A DNA stretch of 36,559 nt from Limnohabitans sp. (GTDB taxonomy: Bacteria > Pseudomonadota > Gammaproteobacteria > Burkholderiales > Burkholderiaceae_C). The notes under the pieces were generated by a model. The model was not told the DNA's origin. It ran no database searches and saw only the letters and a list, made by a program, of their open reading frames with translations. Numbering within the stretch: position 1 is the stretch's first letter; each line of letters starts with the position of its first letter. This document shows, piece by piece, positions 17,324-24,621 of this stretch. The stretch spans positions 1 to 36,559 of the forward strand of contig NZ_JAFEIF010000068.1 of NCBI RefSeq assembly GCF_017848645.1. The letters run 5' to 3'. Both the position numbers and the translations under genes were made by a program.

Positions 17324-17406
17324 CCGTTGTCTTGGGTGTCCCCAAAGGACTCCGCTCAACAAGACAATGGATTTAAGTTTCAGTGCTCACGGACGCAGGT
17401 CCGTGA
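17324..17406 (+). promoter_or_regulatory. Structured leader upstream of the PqqU-like receptor
   Basis: Two stable hairpins can be drawn in the 169-base gap before the receptor gene. The first is an 11-bp stem at 17324-17334/17360-17370 (core TTGTCTTG/CAAGACAA, one G-U pair) enclosing a small GTCC/GGAC hairpin. The second is a perfect 8-bp stem TCACGGAC/GTCCGTGA at 17387-17394/17399-17406 with a GCAG loop. Neither has a T-run. No match to the cobalamin or other riboswitch consensus elements I know is evident. It could be a control element for the receptor or simply an mRNA-stabilising fold. Confidence 0.45.
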
Positions 17407-17450
17407 TCCATCGGCAGCCTCACCCTGTTCGATGAACGCCCTCCAAGATC

Positions 17451-19661
17451 ATGAAAGCAGTATCCATGACCACCATCTGCCACACCCCCTTGACCTTCAC
17501 CCGTTCTCCGCGGCTGGCCCCTGTGGCTTGGGCCATCGCTTTGCTGTGTGCCGCTGGCGCTCAGGCGCAGTCGGTGCCCGTGTCTGCGGCCGAGGTCGAT
17601 ACCGACGCCGGGGCCTTGTCGCCCGTGGTGGTGTCTGCCCAGCGATCAAGCGGTGGCGTTTGGCGTGGCGCGGCCTCGGTCGATGTGGTGGGGGGCGATG
17701 AGCTGCGCGAGGGCCAAGCCCAGGTCAACCTGTCAGAAAGTTTGGGACGCGTGCCGGGCCTGGTGATTCGCAACCGACAAAACTACGCCCAGGACCTGCA
17801 AATCTCGGTGCGCGGCTACGGCGCTCGCGCCACCTTTGGCGTGCGTGGTGTGCGCCTGTTTGTGGACGGCATCCCGGCCAGCGCCCCTGATGGATCAGGC
17901 CAGGCCGCGAACTTCCCGCTGGGCAGCGCCGACCGGGTTGAAGTGGTGCGTGGCCCCATGGCGGCGCTTTATGGTTCATCGTCGGGCGGTGCTTTGTTGC
18001 TCTACACCGAAGACGGCCAGCAGCCCGCGCAGTGGCGCACGGGCGTGGTGGCAGGCTCTGACGGCTTGTGGCGCGCCTCCACCCAAATTACAGGCCAGAC
18101 CGGCACACCGCAGGCTCCGGGCTGGTCGTATGCGCTGGACGTGAGCGGCTTTGCCACCGACGGCACGCGCCCGCAGTCGGCGACTGACCGCAGCACGGCC
18201 AACATGAAACTCTCGCGTCCGCATGAAGGCGGGCGCACGGTGCTGGTGTTCAACCGCCACAGCAGCTCGGCGCTGGACCCACAAGGCCTCAGCCGCGTCG
18301 AGTTCGATGCCAACCCAGACCAAACCAATGCGGGGGCGCTCAGCTTCAACACCCGCAAAACCGTCTCGCAGACCCAGCTGGGCCTGGCCTTTGAGCAAGC
18401 GTTGGGCGGTGGCCACAAGCTGGAGCTCATGGGCTATGGCGGCCAGCGCCAGGTCGTGCAATACCAGTCCATCACCACGGGCGCGCAAGTGCCCGCAGGC
18501 AGCTCGGGCGGGGTGATTGATCTGGACCGCGACTACTGGGGCTGGAACGCCCGCTGGCGGCATGACCGCGACTGGCAAGGCGGTCGCCTGTCGCTCAGCG
18601 CGGGCCTGGCATCCGACCACCAAAGCGACAAGCGCAAAGGCTATGAGAACTTCGTGGGCAGCGCGCTGGGCGTGCAAGGCAAGCTGCGCCGCGACGAAGT
18701 CAACCGTGCCCAAACGCTGGACCCGTACCTGCAAGCCGAGTGGCGCACACAAGAGCTGACACTCATGGGCGGCGTGCGCCAGACCCGCACCGAATACGAA
18801 TCCAGCGACCGTTACATCGTGGGCACCAACCGTGACGACAGCGGCAGCAAGGACTACACAGCCACCTTGCCCGTGGTCGGTGTGCGTTGGCAGTGGAGCC
18901 CATCCGTGCAGGCCTTTGCCAGCATCGGCAAGGGTTATGAAATCCCCACGCTCAACGAAGTGGCTTACCGCAGCGGCGGCGTCTCTGGCTTCAATACTGA
19001 ACTCAACGCCGCCCGCAGCACCAGCGCCGAGCTGGGCCTGCGTGGTCGCGCAGACAAGCTGCGCTGGAGCGCGACCGCGTTTGACATCCGCACCGACGAC
19101 GAGATCGTGGTGCAAAACAACACGGGCGGGCGCACCACGTTCCAGAATGCCGGTCGCACCCTGCGCCAAGGCCTGGAGCTGGCGGGCGAATGGCGCACAG
19201 GCCCCGTCTCGCTCACCACGGCCTACACCTGGATGCGGGCGAACTACCAGGACGCGTTCTTGACCTGCACCACGGCGGGCTGCCCCAACGCGACCCCGCA
19301 GGTGCAAGTGCCGCAAGGCAACCAGATCCCGGGCCTGCCCAAGCAGCAGCTGTTTGCGCAAGCGGCCTGGGACACGGGCTGGGCGGGCAGTCGGGTGACG
19401 CTGGAGGCGCGGCATGTGGGGCGCGTGATGGTCAATGACCTGAACACCGATTCAGCGGCGGCACACACCTTGTTCAACCTTGGCGTGCAGTTCAAGCAAG
19501 AGCGCGGGGACTGGACACTCAAGGAGTTTGTGCGGTTGGACAACCTGAGCGATCAAAAGCATGCGGGCTCGGTGATCGTGAACGATGGCAACGGTCGTTT
19601 CTTTGAGCCGGGTGCAGGGCGCAAGCTGCTGCTGGGGCTGGAGGCCCAGCGCAGGTTCTGA
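17451..19661 (+). CDS. pqqU: PqqU-like TonB-dependent outer-membrane receptor (probable PQQ uptake)
   Basis: TonB-dependent receptors import scarce ligands through a plugged 22-strand barrel using inner-membrane proton force. The 736-residue protein has a long signal peptide ending near AGAQAQ (about 40), a TonB-box-like SPVVVSA (about 57-63), a plug domain (about 65-180) and a barrel ending in the terminal aromatic F. As I recall the E. coli YncD/PqqU sequence, it is shared along the whole length: VNLSESLG, NRQNYAQDLQ, VDGIPA, LYGSSSGG, GGVIDL, KRKGYENFV, DPYLQ, DDSG, DDEIVV, GNQIPG, GSVIVN. YncD is established as the PQQ receptor. The PQQ-type dehydrogenase and cytochrome upstream support the same ligand. 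A second ATG at 17466 is a possible start. Confidence 0.8.
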   Translation: MKAVSMTTICHTPLTFTRSPRLAPVAWAIALLCAAGAQAQSVPVSAAEVDTDAGALSPVVVSAQRSSGGVWRGAASVDVVGGDELREGQAQVNLSESLGRVPGLVIRNRQNYAQDLQISVRGYGARATFGVRGVRLFVDGIPASAPDGSGQAANFPLGSADRVEVVRGPMAALYGSSSGGALLLYTEDGQQPAQWRTGVVAGSDGLWRASTQITGQTGTPQAPGWSYALDVSGFATDGTRPQSATDRSTANMKLSRPHEGGRTVLVFNRHSSSALDPQGLSRVEFDANPDQTNAGALSFNTRKTVSQTQLGLAFEQALGGGHKLELMGYGGQRQVVQYQSITTGAQVPAGSSGGVIDLDRDYWGWNARWRHDRDWQGGRLSLSAGLASDHQSDKRKGYENFVGSALGVQGKLRRDEVNRAQTLDPYLQAEWRTQELTLMGGVRQTRTEYESSDRYIVGTNRDDSGSKDYTATLPVVGVRWQWSPSVQAFASIGKGYEIPTLNEVAYRSGGVSGFNTELNAARSTSAELGLRGRADKLRWSATAFDIRTDDEIVVQNNTGGRTTFQNAGRTLRQGLELAGEWRTGPVSLTTAYTWMRANYQDAFLTCTTAGCPNATPQVQVPQGNQIPGLPKQQLFAQAAWDTGWAGSRVTLEARHVGRVMVNDLNTDSAAAHTLFNLGVQFKQERGDWTLKEFVRLDNLSDQKHAGSVIVNDGNGRFFEPGAGRKLLLGLEAQRRF

Positions 19662-19792
19662 AGGCGGCTTCCTCAGGAACGGTCTTGCTGGCAGTGTTCT
19701 GGCTTCGCTTGACCGTGTTCTCAGAGAAGCCCCTGTTCAGCCCCGTTAAGATCATTCCTTTTTGAGTTTTCCACTTTCAAGGAATGAAGAAC

Positions 19793-20641
19793 ATGAGCAT
19801 TCAGACCGTAGGCATCATTGGCGCAGGCACCATGGGCAATGGCATCGCACAGGCGTGTGCGGTGGCCGGCATTCAGGTGGTGATGGTCGACATCTCGGAT
19901 GCGGCCGTGGCCAAAGGCGTGGCCACCGTGGCCAGCAGCCTGGACCGTCTGGTCAAGAAAGAAAAAATCAGCGAGGCCGACAAGGCTGCAGCGCTGGCTC
20001 GCATCCAAGGCTCCAGCAGCTACGACGACCTCAAAAGCGCCCAGTTGGTGATCGAAGCCGCCACCGAGAACCACGAGCTCAAGGTCAAGATCTTGAAGCA
20101 ACTCGACGCCCTGCTGGCGCCCAACGTGATCATCGCCTCCAACACCTCGTCGATCTCGATCACGCAGTTGGCCGCCGCCACGCAGCGCGCGGACCGTTTC
20201 ATCGGCATGCACTTCTTCAACCCCGTGCCCATGATGGCGTTGGTCGAAATCATCCGTGGCCTGCAGACCAGCGACGCGACGCACGACGCGGTGCACGACA
20301 TGGCGCTGGCCCTGGGCAAGACCCCGATCACCGTCAAGAACGCGCCCGGTTTTGTGGTCAACCGCATCCTGGTGCCCATGATCAACGAAGCCTTCTTTGT
20401 GCTGGGCGAAGGCCTGGCCGAAGCCGAAGCCATCGACGCGGGCATGAAGCTCGGCTGCAACCAGCCCATTGGCCCGCTGGCGCTGGCCGACATGATCGGT
20501 CTGGACGTGTGCCTGGCCGTGATGGAGGTCTACCTCAAGGAGTTCGGCGACAGCAAGTACCGCCCCAGCCCGCTACTCAAAGAGATGGTGGCTGCAGGCC
20601 GCTTGGGCCGCAAGACCGGCCAGGGCGTTTACAAGTACTGA
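19793..20641 (+). CDS. 3-hydroxybutyryl-CoA / 3-hydroxyacyl-CoA dehydrogenase
   Basis: The enzyme oxidises (S)-3-hydroxyacyl-CoA to 3-ketoacyl-CoA with NAD(P), or works in reverse, in fatty acid, butanoate or phenylacetate metabolism. The 282-residue single-domain form has the Rossmann motif GIIGAGTMGNGIA (7-19), catalytic H140 in GMHFFNPVPMM, and the C-terminal signature around PGFVVNRILVPMINEA. The end GRLGRKTGQGVYKY is typical. The ATG at 19793 is chosen over 19784 because AAGGA abuts the earlier ATG and stands 9 bases from the later one. It precedes a crotonase gene by 94 bases, forming a possible short beta-oxidation pair. Confidence 0.93.
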   Translation: MSIQTVGIIGAGTMGNGIAQACAVAGIQVVMVDISDAAVAKGVATVASSLDRLVKKEKISEADKAAALARIQGSSSYDDLKSAQLVIEAATENHELKVKILKQLDALLAPNVIIASNTSSISITQLAAATQRADRFIGMHFFNPVPMMALVEIIRGLQTSDATHDAVHDMALALGKTPITVKNAPGFVVNRILVPMINEAFFVLGEGLAEAEAIDAGMKLGCNQPIGPLALADMIGLDVCLAVMEVYLKEFGDSKYRPSPLLKEMVAAGRLGRKTGQGVYKY

Positions 20642-20735
20642 GCGTCAGCGGATGAATCAGGGCTGGCCAAGCCAGACCCTGAGACTGTCGCGTTCGTGAA
20701 CGCGAAACGGCCATGCCGCCCTCTAACATGGCGTC

Positions 20736-21542
20736 ATGAACACCCCACCCCACCCCGAAGGCCAGATCGACTGCAGCGTGCACGGCGCAGTCCTGCAAAT
20801 TTGCATCAACCGCCCCGCCAAGCGCAACGGTTTCACGCCCAAAATGTTCCGCGAATTGGGGGAGGCCTACACCCGGCTGGACGACGACCCGGCCCTGCGC
20901 GTGGGCGTGCTGTGCGCCGCAGGTGCGCATTTCACGGCCGGGCTGGACTTGCCCACCATTGCACCGCTCATGCAGCGCGGCGAAAAGTCGGTGCCGCTGG
21001 GCTTGGTCGACCCGCTGAACCTGGGCATGGACGGTTACCGCCGCCGCGTCAAACCCATGGTGGTGGCGGTGCAGGGCATTACCTACACACTGGGCATCGA
21101 ACTGATGCTGGCCGCGGACATCGTGGTCGCGGCCGACGACTGCCGTTTCTCGCAACTGGAAGTGCAGCGCGGCATCATGGCCACGGGCGGGGCCACGCTG
21201 CGCATGGCCGAGCGCGCAGGCATGGGCAATGCGCTTTTGCATTTGCTCACGGCCGATGTGTTTGACAGCGCCGAAGCCCTGCGCCTGAACTTTGTGCAAA
21301 AGGTGGTGCCCGCGGGTAGCCTGTTGTCCGAGGCCATGCGCATCGCCGAGCAGATCGCCGCCCAGGCTCCGCTGGCGGTGGTGGCCACACGGCAAAACGT
21401 GCTCAAAGCGGTGGAGCATGGCCCGCTGGTGGCCATGCACGACTTTTTGCCGGTGCAGCAGCGCTTGTCGCGCAGCGAAGATGCGGCCGAGGGCGTGCGC
21501 TCGTTTGTGGAAAAACGCGCTGCACGTTTTACCGGTCAGTGA
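20736..21542 (+). CDS. Crotonase-family protein (enoyl-CoA hydratase/isomerase)
   Basis: Crotonase enzymes act on acyl-CoA thioesters through an enolate held in an oxyanion hole. The 268-residue protein has the two oxyanion segments: GAHFTAGLDL (about 67-76) and the region QGITYTLGIELMLAADIVVA, with a glutamate in GIEL at the place of the hydratase E144. A second glutamate in LEVQRGIMATGG is near the position of E164. The usual PGAGG tract is altered to ATGG, so hydratase activity is likely but not certain, and the substrate is unknown. Its stop codon overlaps the stop region of the convergent channel gene by 7 bases. Confidence 0.85.
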   Translation: MNTPPHPEGQIDCSVHGAVLQICINRPAKRNGFTPKMFRELGEAYTRLDDDPALRVGVLCAAGAHFTAGLDLPTIAPLMQRGEKSVPLGLVDPLNLGMDGYRRRVKPMVVAVQGITYTLGIELMLAADIVVAADDCRFSQLEVQRGIMATGGATLRMAERAGMGNALLHLLTADVFDSAEALRLNFVQKVVPAGSLLSEAMRIAEQIAAQAPLAVVATRQNVLKAVEHGPLVAMHDFLPVQQRLSRSEDAAEGVRSFVEKRAARFTGQ

Positions 21543-21982
21543 TCGCCGGGTTGCAACGGGCGGTCGGAGGGGACGATGTCGCGTCGCAATTCGGCCACTT
21601 CCTGACGCAAGTGTCTGATCTCGCGCATCAGGTCTTTTTCGATTTGCCGGTCCTCGGCTTCAACTTCATTTTCCATGAAGATGGCCGACAAGGAGGCGGT
21701 GACCAGCGACAGAACCGCCAGCCCCAAGAGCACGACCACAACCGAAAATAAGCGCGAGGCATGCGTGGATGGCACCAGATCACCAAAGCCGACAGTGGCG
21801 GCCGTGGTGAAGGCCAGCCAAAGCCCGTCAGACAAACTGTGAATTTGGGGATCAATCAACCAAAAACCCACGCCGCCCAGGCCCAAAATGGTCACGGCCA
21901 GCAACAGTGAGTAAACCAGGCCTTGATGGATCATCCGGCGAAGACGGCGTTGGTGTAATGACATGCGTTTATTTTCCTCCAT
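21536..21982 (-). CDS. Small two-helix potassium-channel-like protein
   Basis: The 148-residue protein has a first membrane helix (about 21-43), a pore loop, the potassium selectivity filter TVGFGD (63-68), a second membrane helix (about 78-103) and a cytoplasmic C-terminal tail that looks like a coiled coil (about 104-136, rich in E, R and L in heptads). This is the Ion_trans_2/KcsA-type 2-TM layout, which would form a tetramer in the inner membrane. There is no RCK or TrkA-N regulatory domain. The ATG at 21982 has GAGG 5 bases upstream; the ATG at 21964 with GGAGG 11 bases upstream is an alternative. It converges with the crotonase gene, overlapping by 7 bases. Confidence 0.85.
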   Translation of the reverse strand: MEENKRMSLHQRRLRRMIHQGLVYSLLLAVTILGLGGVGFWLIDPQIHSLSDGLWLAFTTAATVGFGDLVPSTHASRLFSVVVVLLGLAVLSLVTASLSAIFMENEVEAEDRQIEKDLMREIRHLRQEVAELRRDIVPSDRPLQPGDH

Positions 21983-22165
21983 CCTTGCCTCAATGCCATC
22001 AACTGGTTGGGATCGGTTCTCACCAGGGCGACAAATGCTTGATCTTTCGCAGAGGCCTAAACCTGGCGCTATCGGCCAAAAAAGCCGCTCTGGGTGAGGC
22101 CAATACAGACAAGAACACATTGCAGCCGCGCCTTGATTGCAGATGGGCTCGGTCACAATCAGCGC

Positions 22166-23185
22166 ATGACAGAACCGAATGCCTTGCACCCCTACGCCGA
22201 ACTCACCCCCGACCGGGTGATGGACGCCCTGACCGATCTGGGCCTGTGGCCCGACGGGCGTTTGCTGGCGCTCAGCTCTTACGAAAACCGCGTGTACCGT
22301 GCGCACCTGGATGAACCCGTCCAGGGCAGCGTGGCCGTGGTCCTCAAGTTTTACCGGCCCGGCCGCTGGAGCCGGGCACAGATTCAGGAAGAACACGACT
22401 TTGCCGCCGAGTTGCTGGCGGCCGAAGTCCCTGTGGTGCCACCCCTGGTGCTCAACGGCCAGACCTTGCACCAAAGTGCGGGCTTCGATTTTTCGGTCAG
22501 CCCCTTGCGCGGAGGCCGCACGCCGGAGCTGGACGATTTTGAAGTGCTCGAATGGATCGGCCGTTTCTTGGCCCGTATCCACACCGTGGGCGCGGCCAAG
22601 CCCTTTGTGCACCGCCCCACGCTCGATGTGCAGACCTTTGCGCTGGAGCCCGCTGCGTGGCTAAAAACGCACCAAATGATTCCGTTGGAAGTCGAGCGCG
22701 AATGGCGCGAAGCCTTTGCGGCGGCGCTGGCCTTGGTGCAAGAAAAAATGGCGGAAGGTGCGTCGGAACGCCGCTTGATTCGCCTGCACGGCGACTGCCA
22801 CCCGGGCAATATCTTGTGGACCCCCACCGAGCTGCCCGGCGGCGGCCCGCACTTTGTGGACCTGGACGATGCCCGCATGGGCCCGGCGGTGCAAGACCTG
22901 TGGATGCTGCTGTCGGGCGACCGCGGACAGCGCACGCAGCAATTGTCGGCTTTGCTCGATGGTTACGAGCAGGTGCGCGACTTTGACCGCGCCGAGTTGC
23001 GCTTGATCGAGCCGCTGCGCACCTTGCGCCTGATCCACTACAGCGCCTGGCTGGCGCGGCGTTGGGAAGACCCGATTTTCCCGGTCAACTTTCCGTGGTT
23101 TGGGACGCCCGACTATTGGCGCGGCCAGGTGCTGATGCTGCAAGAGCAAGTCGAGCAGATGCAGGAAGCGCCCCTCAGCGTTTGA
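22166..23185 (+). CDS. srkA: SrkA (RdoA/YihE), stress-response serine/threonine kinase
   Basis: SrkA is a eukaryotic-like cytoplasmic kinase with an aminoglycoside-phosphotransferase fold that protects E. coli from stress-induced death. The 339-residue protein has the family N-terminus (LTPDRVMDAL, SSYENRVY), a lysine in VVLKFYRPGRW, the catalytic loop RLHGDCHPGNILW (D210, N215) and the metal-binding FVDLDDARMGP (D232 to D235). Near the end is the family tract LRLIHYSAWLARRWEDP. Length is normal. The ATG at 22166 directly starts the conserved region. It diverges from the channel gene across 183 bases and converges on the amidohydrolase gene. Confidence 0.9.
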   Translation: MTEPNALHPYAELTPDRVMDALTDLGLWPDGRLLALSSYENRVYRAHLDEPVQGSVAVVLKFYRPGRWSRAQIQEEHDFAAELLAAEVPVVPPLVLNGQTLHQSAGFDFSVSPLRGGRTPELDDFEVLEWIGRFLARIHTVGAAKPFVHRPTLDVQTFALEPAAWLKTHQMIPLEVEREWREAFAAALALVQEKMAEGASERRLIRLHGDCHPGNILWTPTELPGGGPHFVDLDDARMGPAVQDLWMLLSGDRGQRTQQLSALLDGYEQVRDFDRAELRLIEPLRTLRLIHYSAWLARRWEDPIFPVNFPWFGTPDYWRGQVLMLQEQVEQMQEAPLSV

Positions 23186-23213
23186 AGCGAGCAGGGCGCA
23201 TCGGCCCGTGGGC

Positions 23214-24452
23214 TCAAGCGGGCAGGCCTTGCTTGTAAAACTTGCCGTCCTTCATGATCGACAGGATGTTCTCGCCCTGCCCCAGCAGGCACGAGATGTC
23301 GGCGAGCGGGTTGCCCTGCACCAGCAGCAAGTCGGCCTTGGCACCGGGTTTGATCACGCCCAATTGGCCGGGCATGTTCAGCAGTTCGGCCGCATTCACC
23401 GTGGCTTGTTGCAAGGTGGCGCCTGCGCCCAAAATGCCGGCGCGGATGCGCAGTTCTTCGGATTGGTGGCGGTGCGACTCGCCCAGCAAGTCGGTGCCCA
23501 GCGCCATCTTCACGCCCGCTTTGGCCAGCAGCTCCAGCGCCTTTTGGCCCTGGCTGCGCACGGTCTCGATCTTGGCCACCGACACGGGCGGCAGGCCCAG
23601 ACTGGCGCCTTCGTTGGCCAGGGCTTCGTAAGTGATCAGAGTGGGCACCATGAATGCGCCACGCTCGGCCATGAAGGCGCATGTGTCGGTGTCGATCAGG
23701 TTGCCGTGCTCGATGCTGCGTACGCCAAAGTCCACCGCACGGCGGATCGCCTTGGGCGTGTAGGCGTGGGCCATGACGTAGGTGCCTGCGTGCTCGGCCT
23801 CGTCCACGATGGCGCGGATTTCGCCTTCGGAGTAGCCCAGGTAGTGGATCGGGTCGTTGGGCGAAGCCACGCCACCCGAGGCCATGATCTTGATCTGGTT
23901 GGCACCCTTCATGATCTCTTCGCGCACGGCCAGTCGCACGTTGTCCACGCCATCGACCACACGCGCCAGCGCCCCCACGCGGGTGGAGCAGGCACAGGTT
24001 TCCAGTTCGTCGCTGCGGGGGCGGCCATCGCCGTGCCCCCCGGTTTGCGACAGGGCGCGGCCTGCGGCAAAAATGCGCGGACCTTCGACCAGGTCGGTGC
24101 GGGTGGCCTCGGCCAGGTTCCAGTCGGCACCCCCAGCGTCACGCACGGTGGTGAAGCCGCGCATCAGCATGCCCTTCATGATCGGGATGGCCCGCAAGGT
24201 GGCAAACACATTGGGCTGCTGGCTGTTGTAGGTCAGGTTCAGGTGCGAGGCGATCACATGCACATGGCAGTCGATCAGGCCGGGCATCAGGGTCAGGCCC
24301 TGGGCCGAGAGGGTTTGTGCGCCTTCGGGCACGGGCAGCTTGGGGCCCACGGCCTGAATCAGTCCATCCAGGACCCACACATCGGTGTCAGGTAAAAGTT
24401 TCAGGGTTTCAACATCCAGCACATTGGCCGATTGGATCAGGATCGAGGTCAT
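23214..24452 (-). CDS. Metal-dependent amidohydrolase (imidazolonepropionase/dipeptidase-like)
   Basis: The 412-residue protein belongs to the amidohydrolase superfamily with a dinuclear metal centre. H63 and H65 lie in LIDCHVHV, the bridging lysine is probably K188 in QIKIMASGG, H229 is in MAHAYT, H249 in SIEHGN, and the catalytic aspartate D321 in GTDLLGE. The closest characterised members of this subgroup hydrolyse dipeptides such as Xaa-Pro or Xaa-Arg/Lys, so a dipeptidase role is likely but not proven. There is no signal peptide. The ATG at 24452 starts at the conserved small beta domain. It diverges from a dipeptide-type binding protein gene, which fits a shared peptide-use role. Confidence 0.85.
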   Translation of the reverse strand: MTSILIQSANVLDVETLKLLPDTDVWVLDGLIQAVGPKLPVPEGAQTLSAQGLTLMPGLIDCHVHVIASHLNLTYNSQQPNVFATLRAIPIMKGMLMRGFTTVRDAGGADWNLAEATRTDLVEGPRIFAAGRALSQTGGHGDGRPRSDELETCACSTRVGALARVVDGVDNVRLAVREEIMKGANQIKIMASGGVASPNDPIHYLGYSEGEIRAIVDEAEHAGTYVMAHAYTPKAIRRAVDFGVRSIEHGNLIDTDTCAFMAERGAFMVPTLITYEALANEGASLGLPPVSVAKIETVRSQGQKALELLAKAGVKMALGTDLLGESHRHQSEELRIRAGILGAGATLQQATVNAAELLNMPGQLGVIKPGAKADLLLVQGNPLADISCLLGQGENILSIMKDGKFYKQGLPA

Positions 24453-24561
24453 ACAGCGTTTCAAAAAATGCCAAGGCAGGGTGCGTCGGCATGAGGAACC
24501 AAAGGCCATCATCTCAGCCGTTCATGGCCTTGGACACCGCATAAACCCTAGGTTTTCAGTC

Positions 24562-24590
24562 TTGCGCCTGCCCAGCCTGCTGCCTAGAAT
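24562..24590 (+). promoter_or_regulatory. Sigma-70 type promoter candidate for the peptide-binding protein
   Basis: TTGCGC (24562-24567) and TAGAAT (24585-24590) are separated by exactly 17 bases and lie about 30 bases before the start codon of the binding-protein gene. An imperfect palindrome AAACC-CTA-GGTTT sits just upstream at 24544-24556 and could bind a regulator. Confidence 0.5.
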
Positions 24591-24621
24591 GAAATGTCAA
24601 CCAACCAAGACAGGAATCTGC

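Noticed and set aside
17282..17450. Cobalamin riboswitch before the TonB receptor
   Set aside because: Considered because TonB receptors often have one, but the conserved cobalamin box is not visible and the gap is too short for the full element.
17327..17701. A plus-strand frame starting at a TTG in the receptor leader
   Set aside because: It starts in the outer hairpin stem, runs out of frame into the receptor gene, and its later part is a frame shadow; the leader part alone resembles no protein I know.
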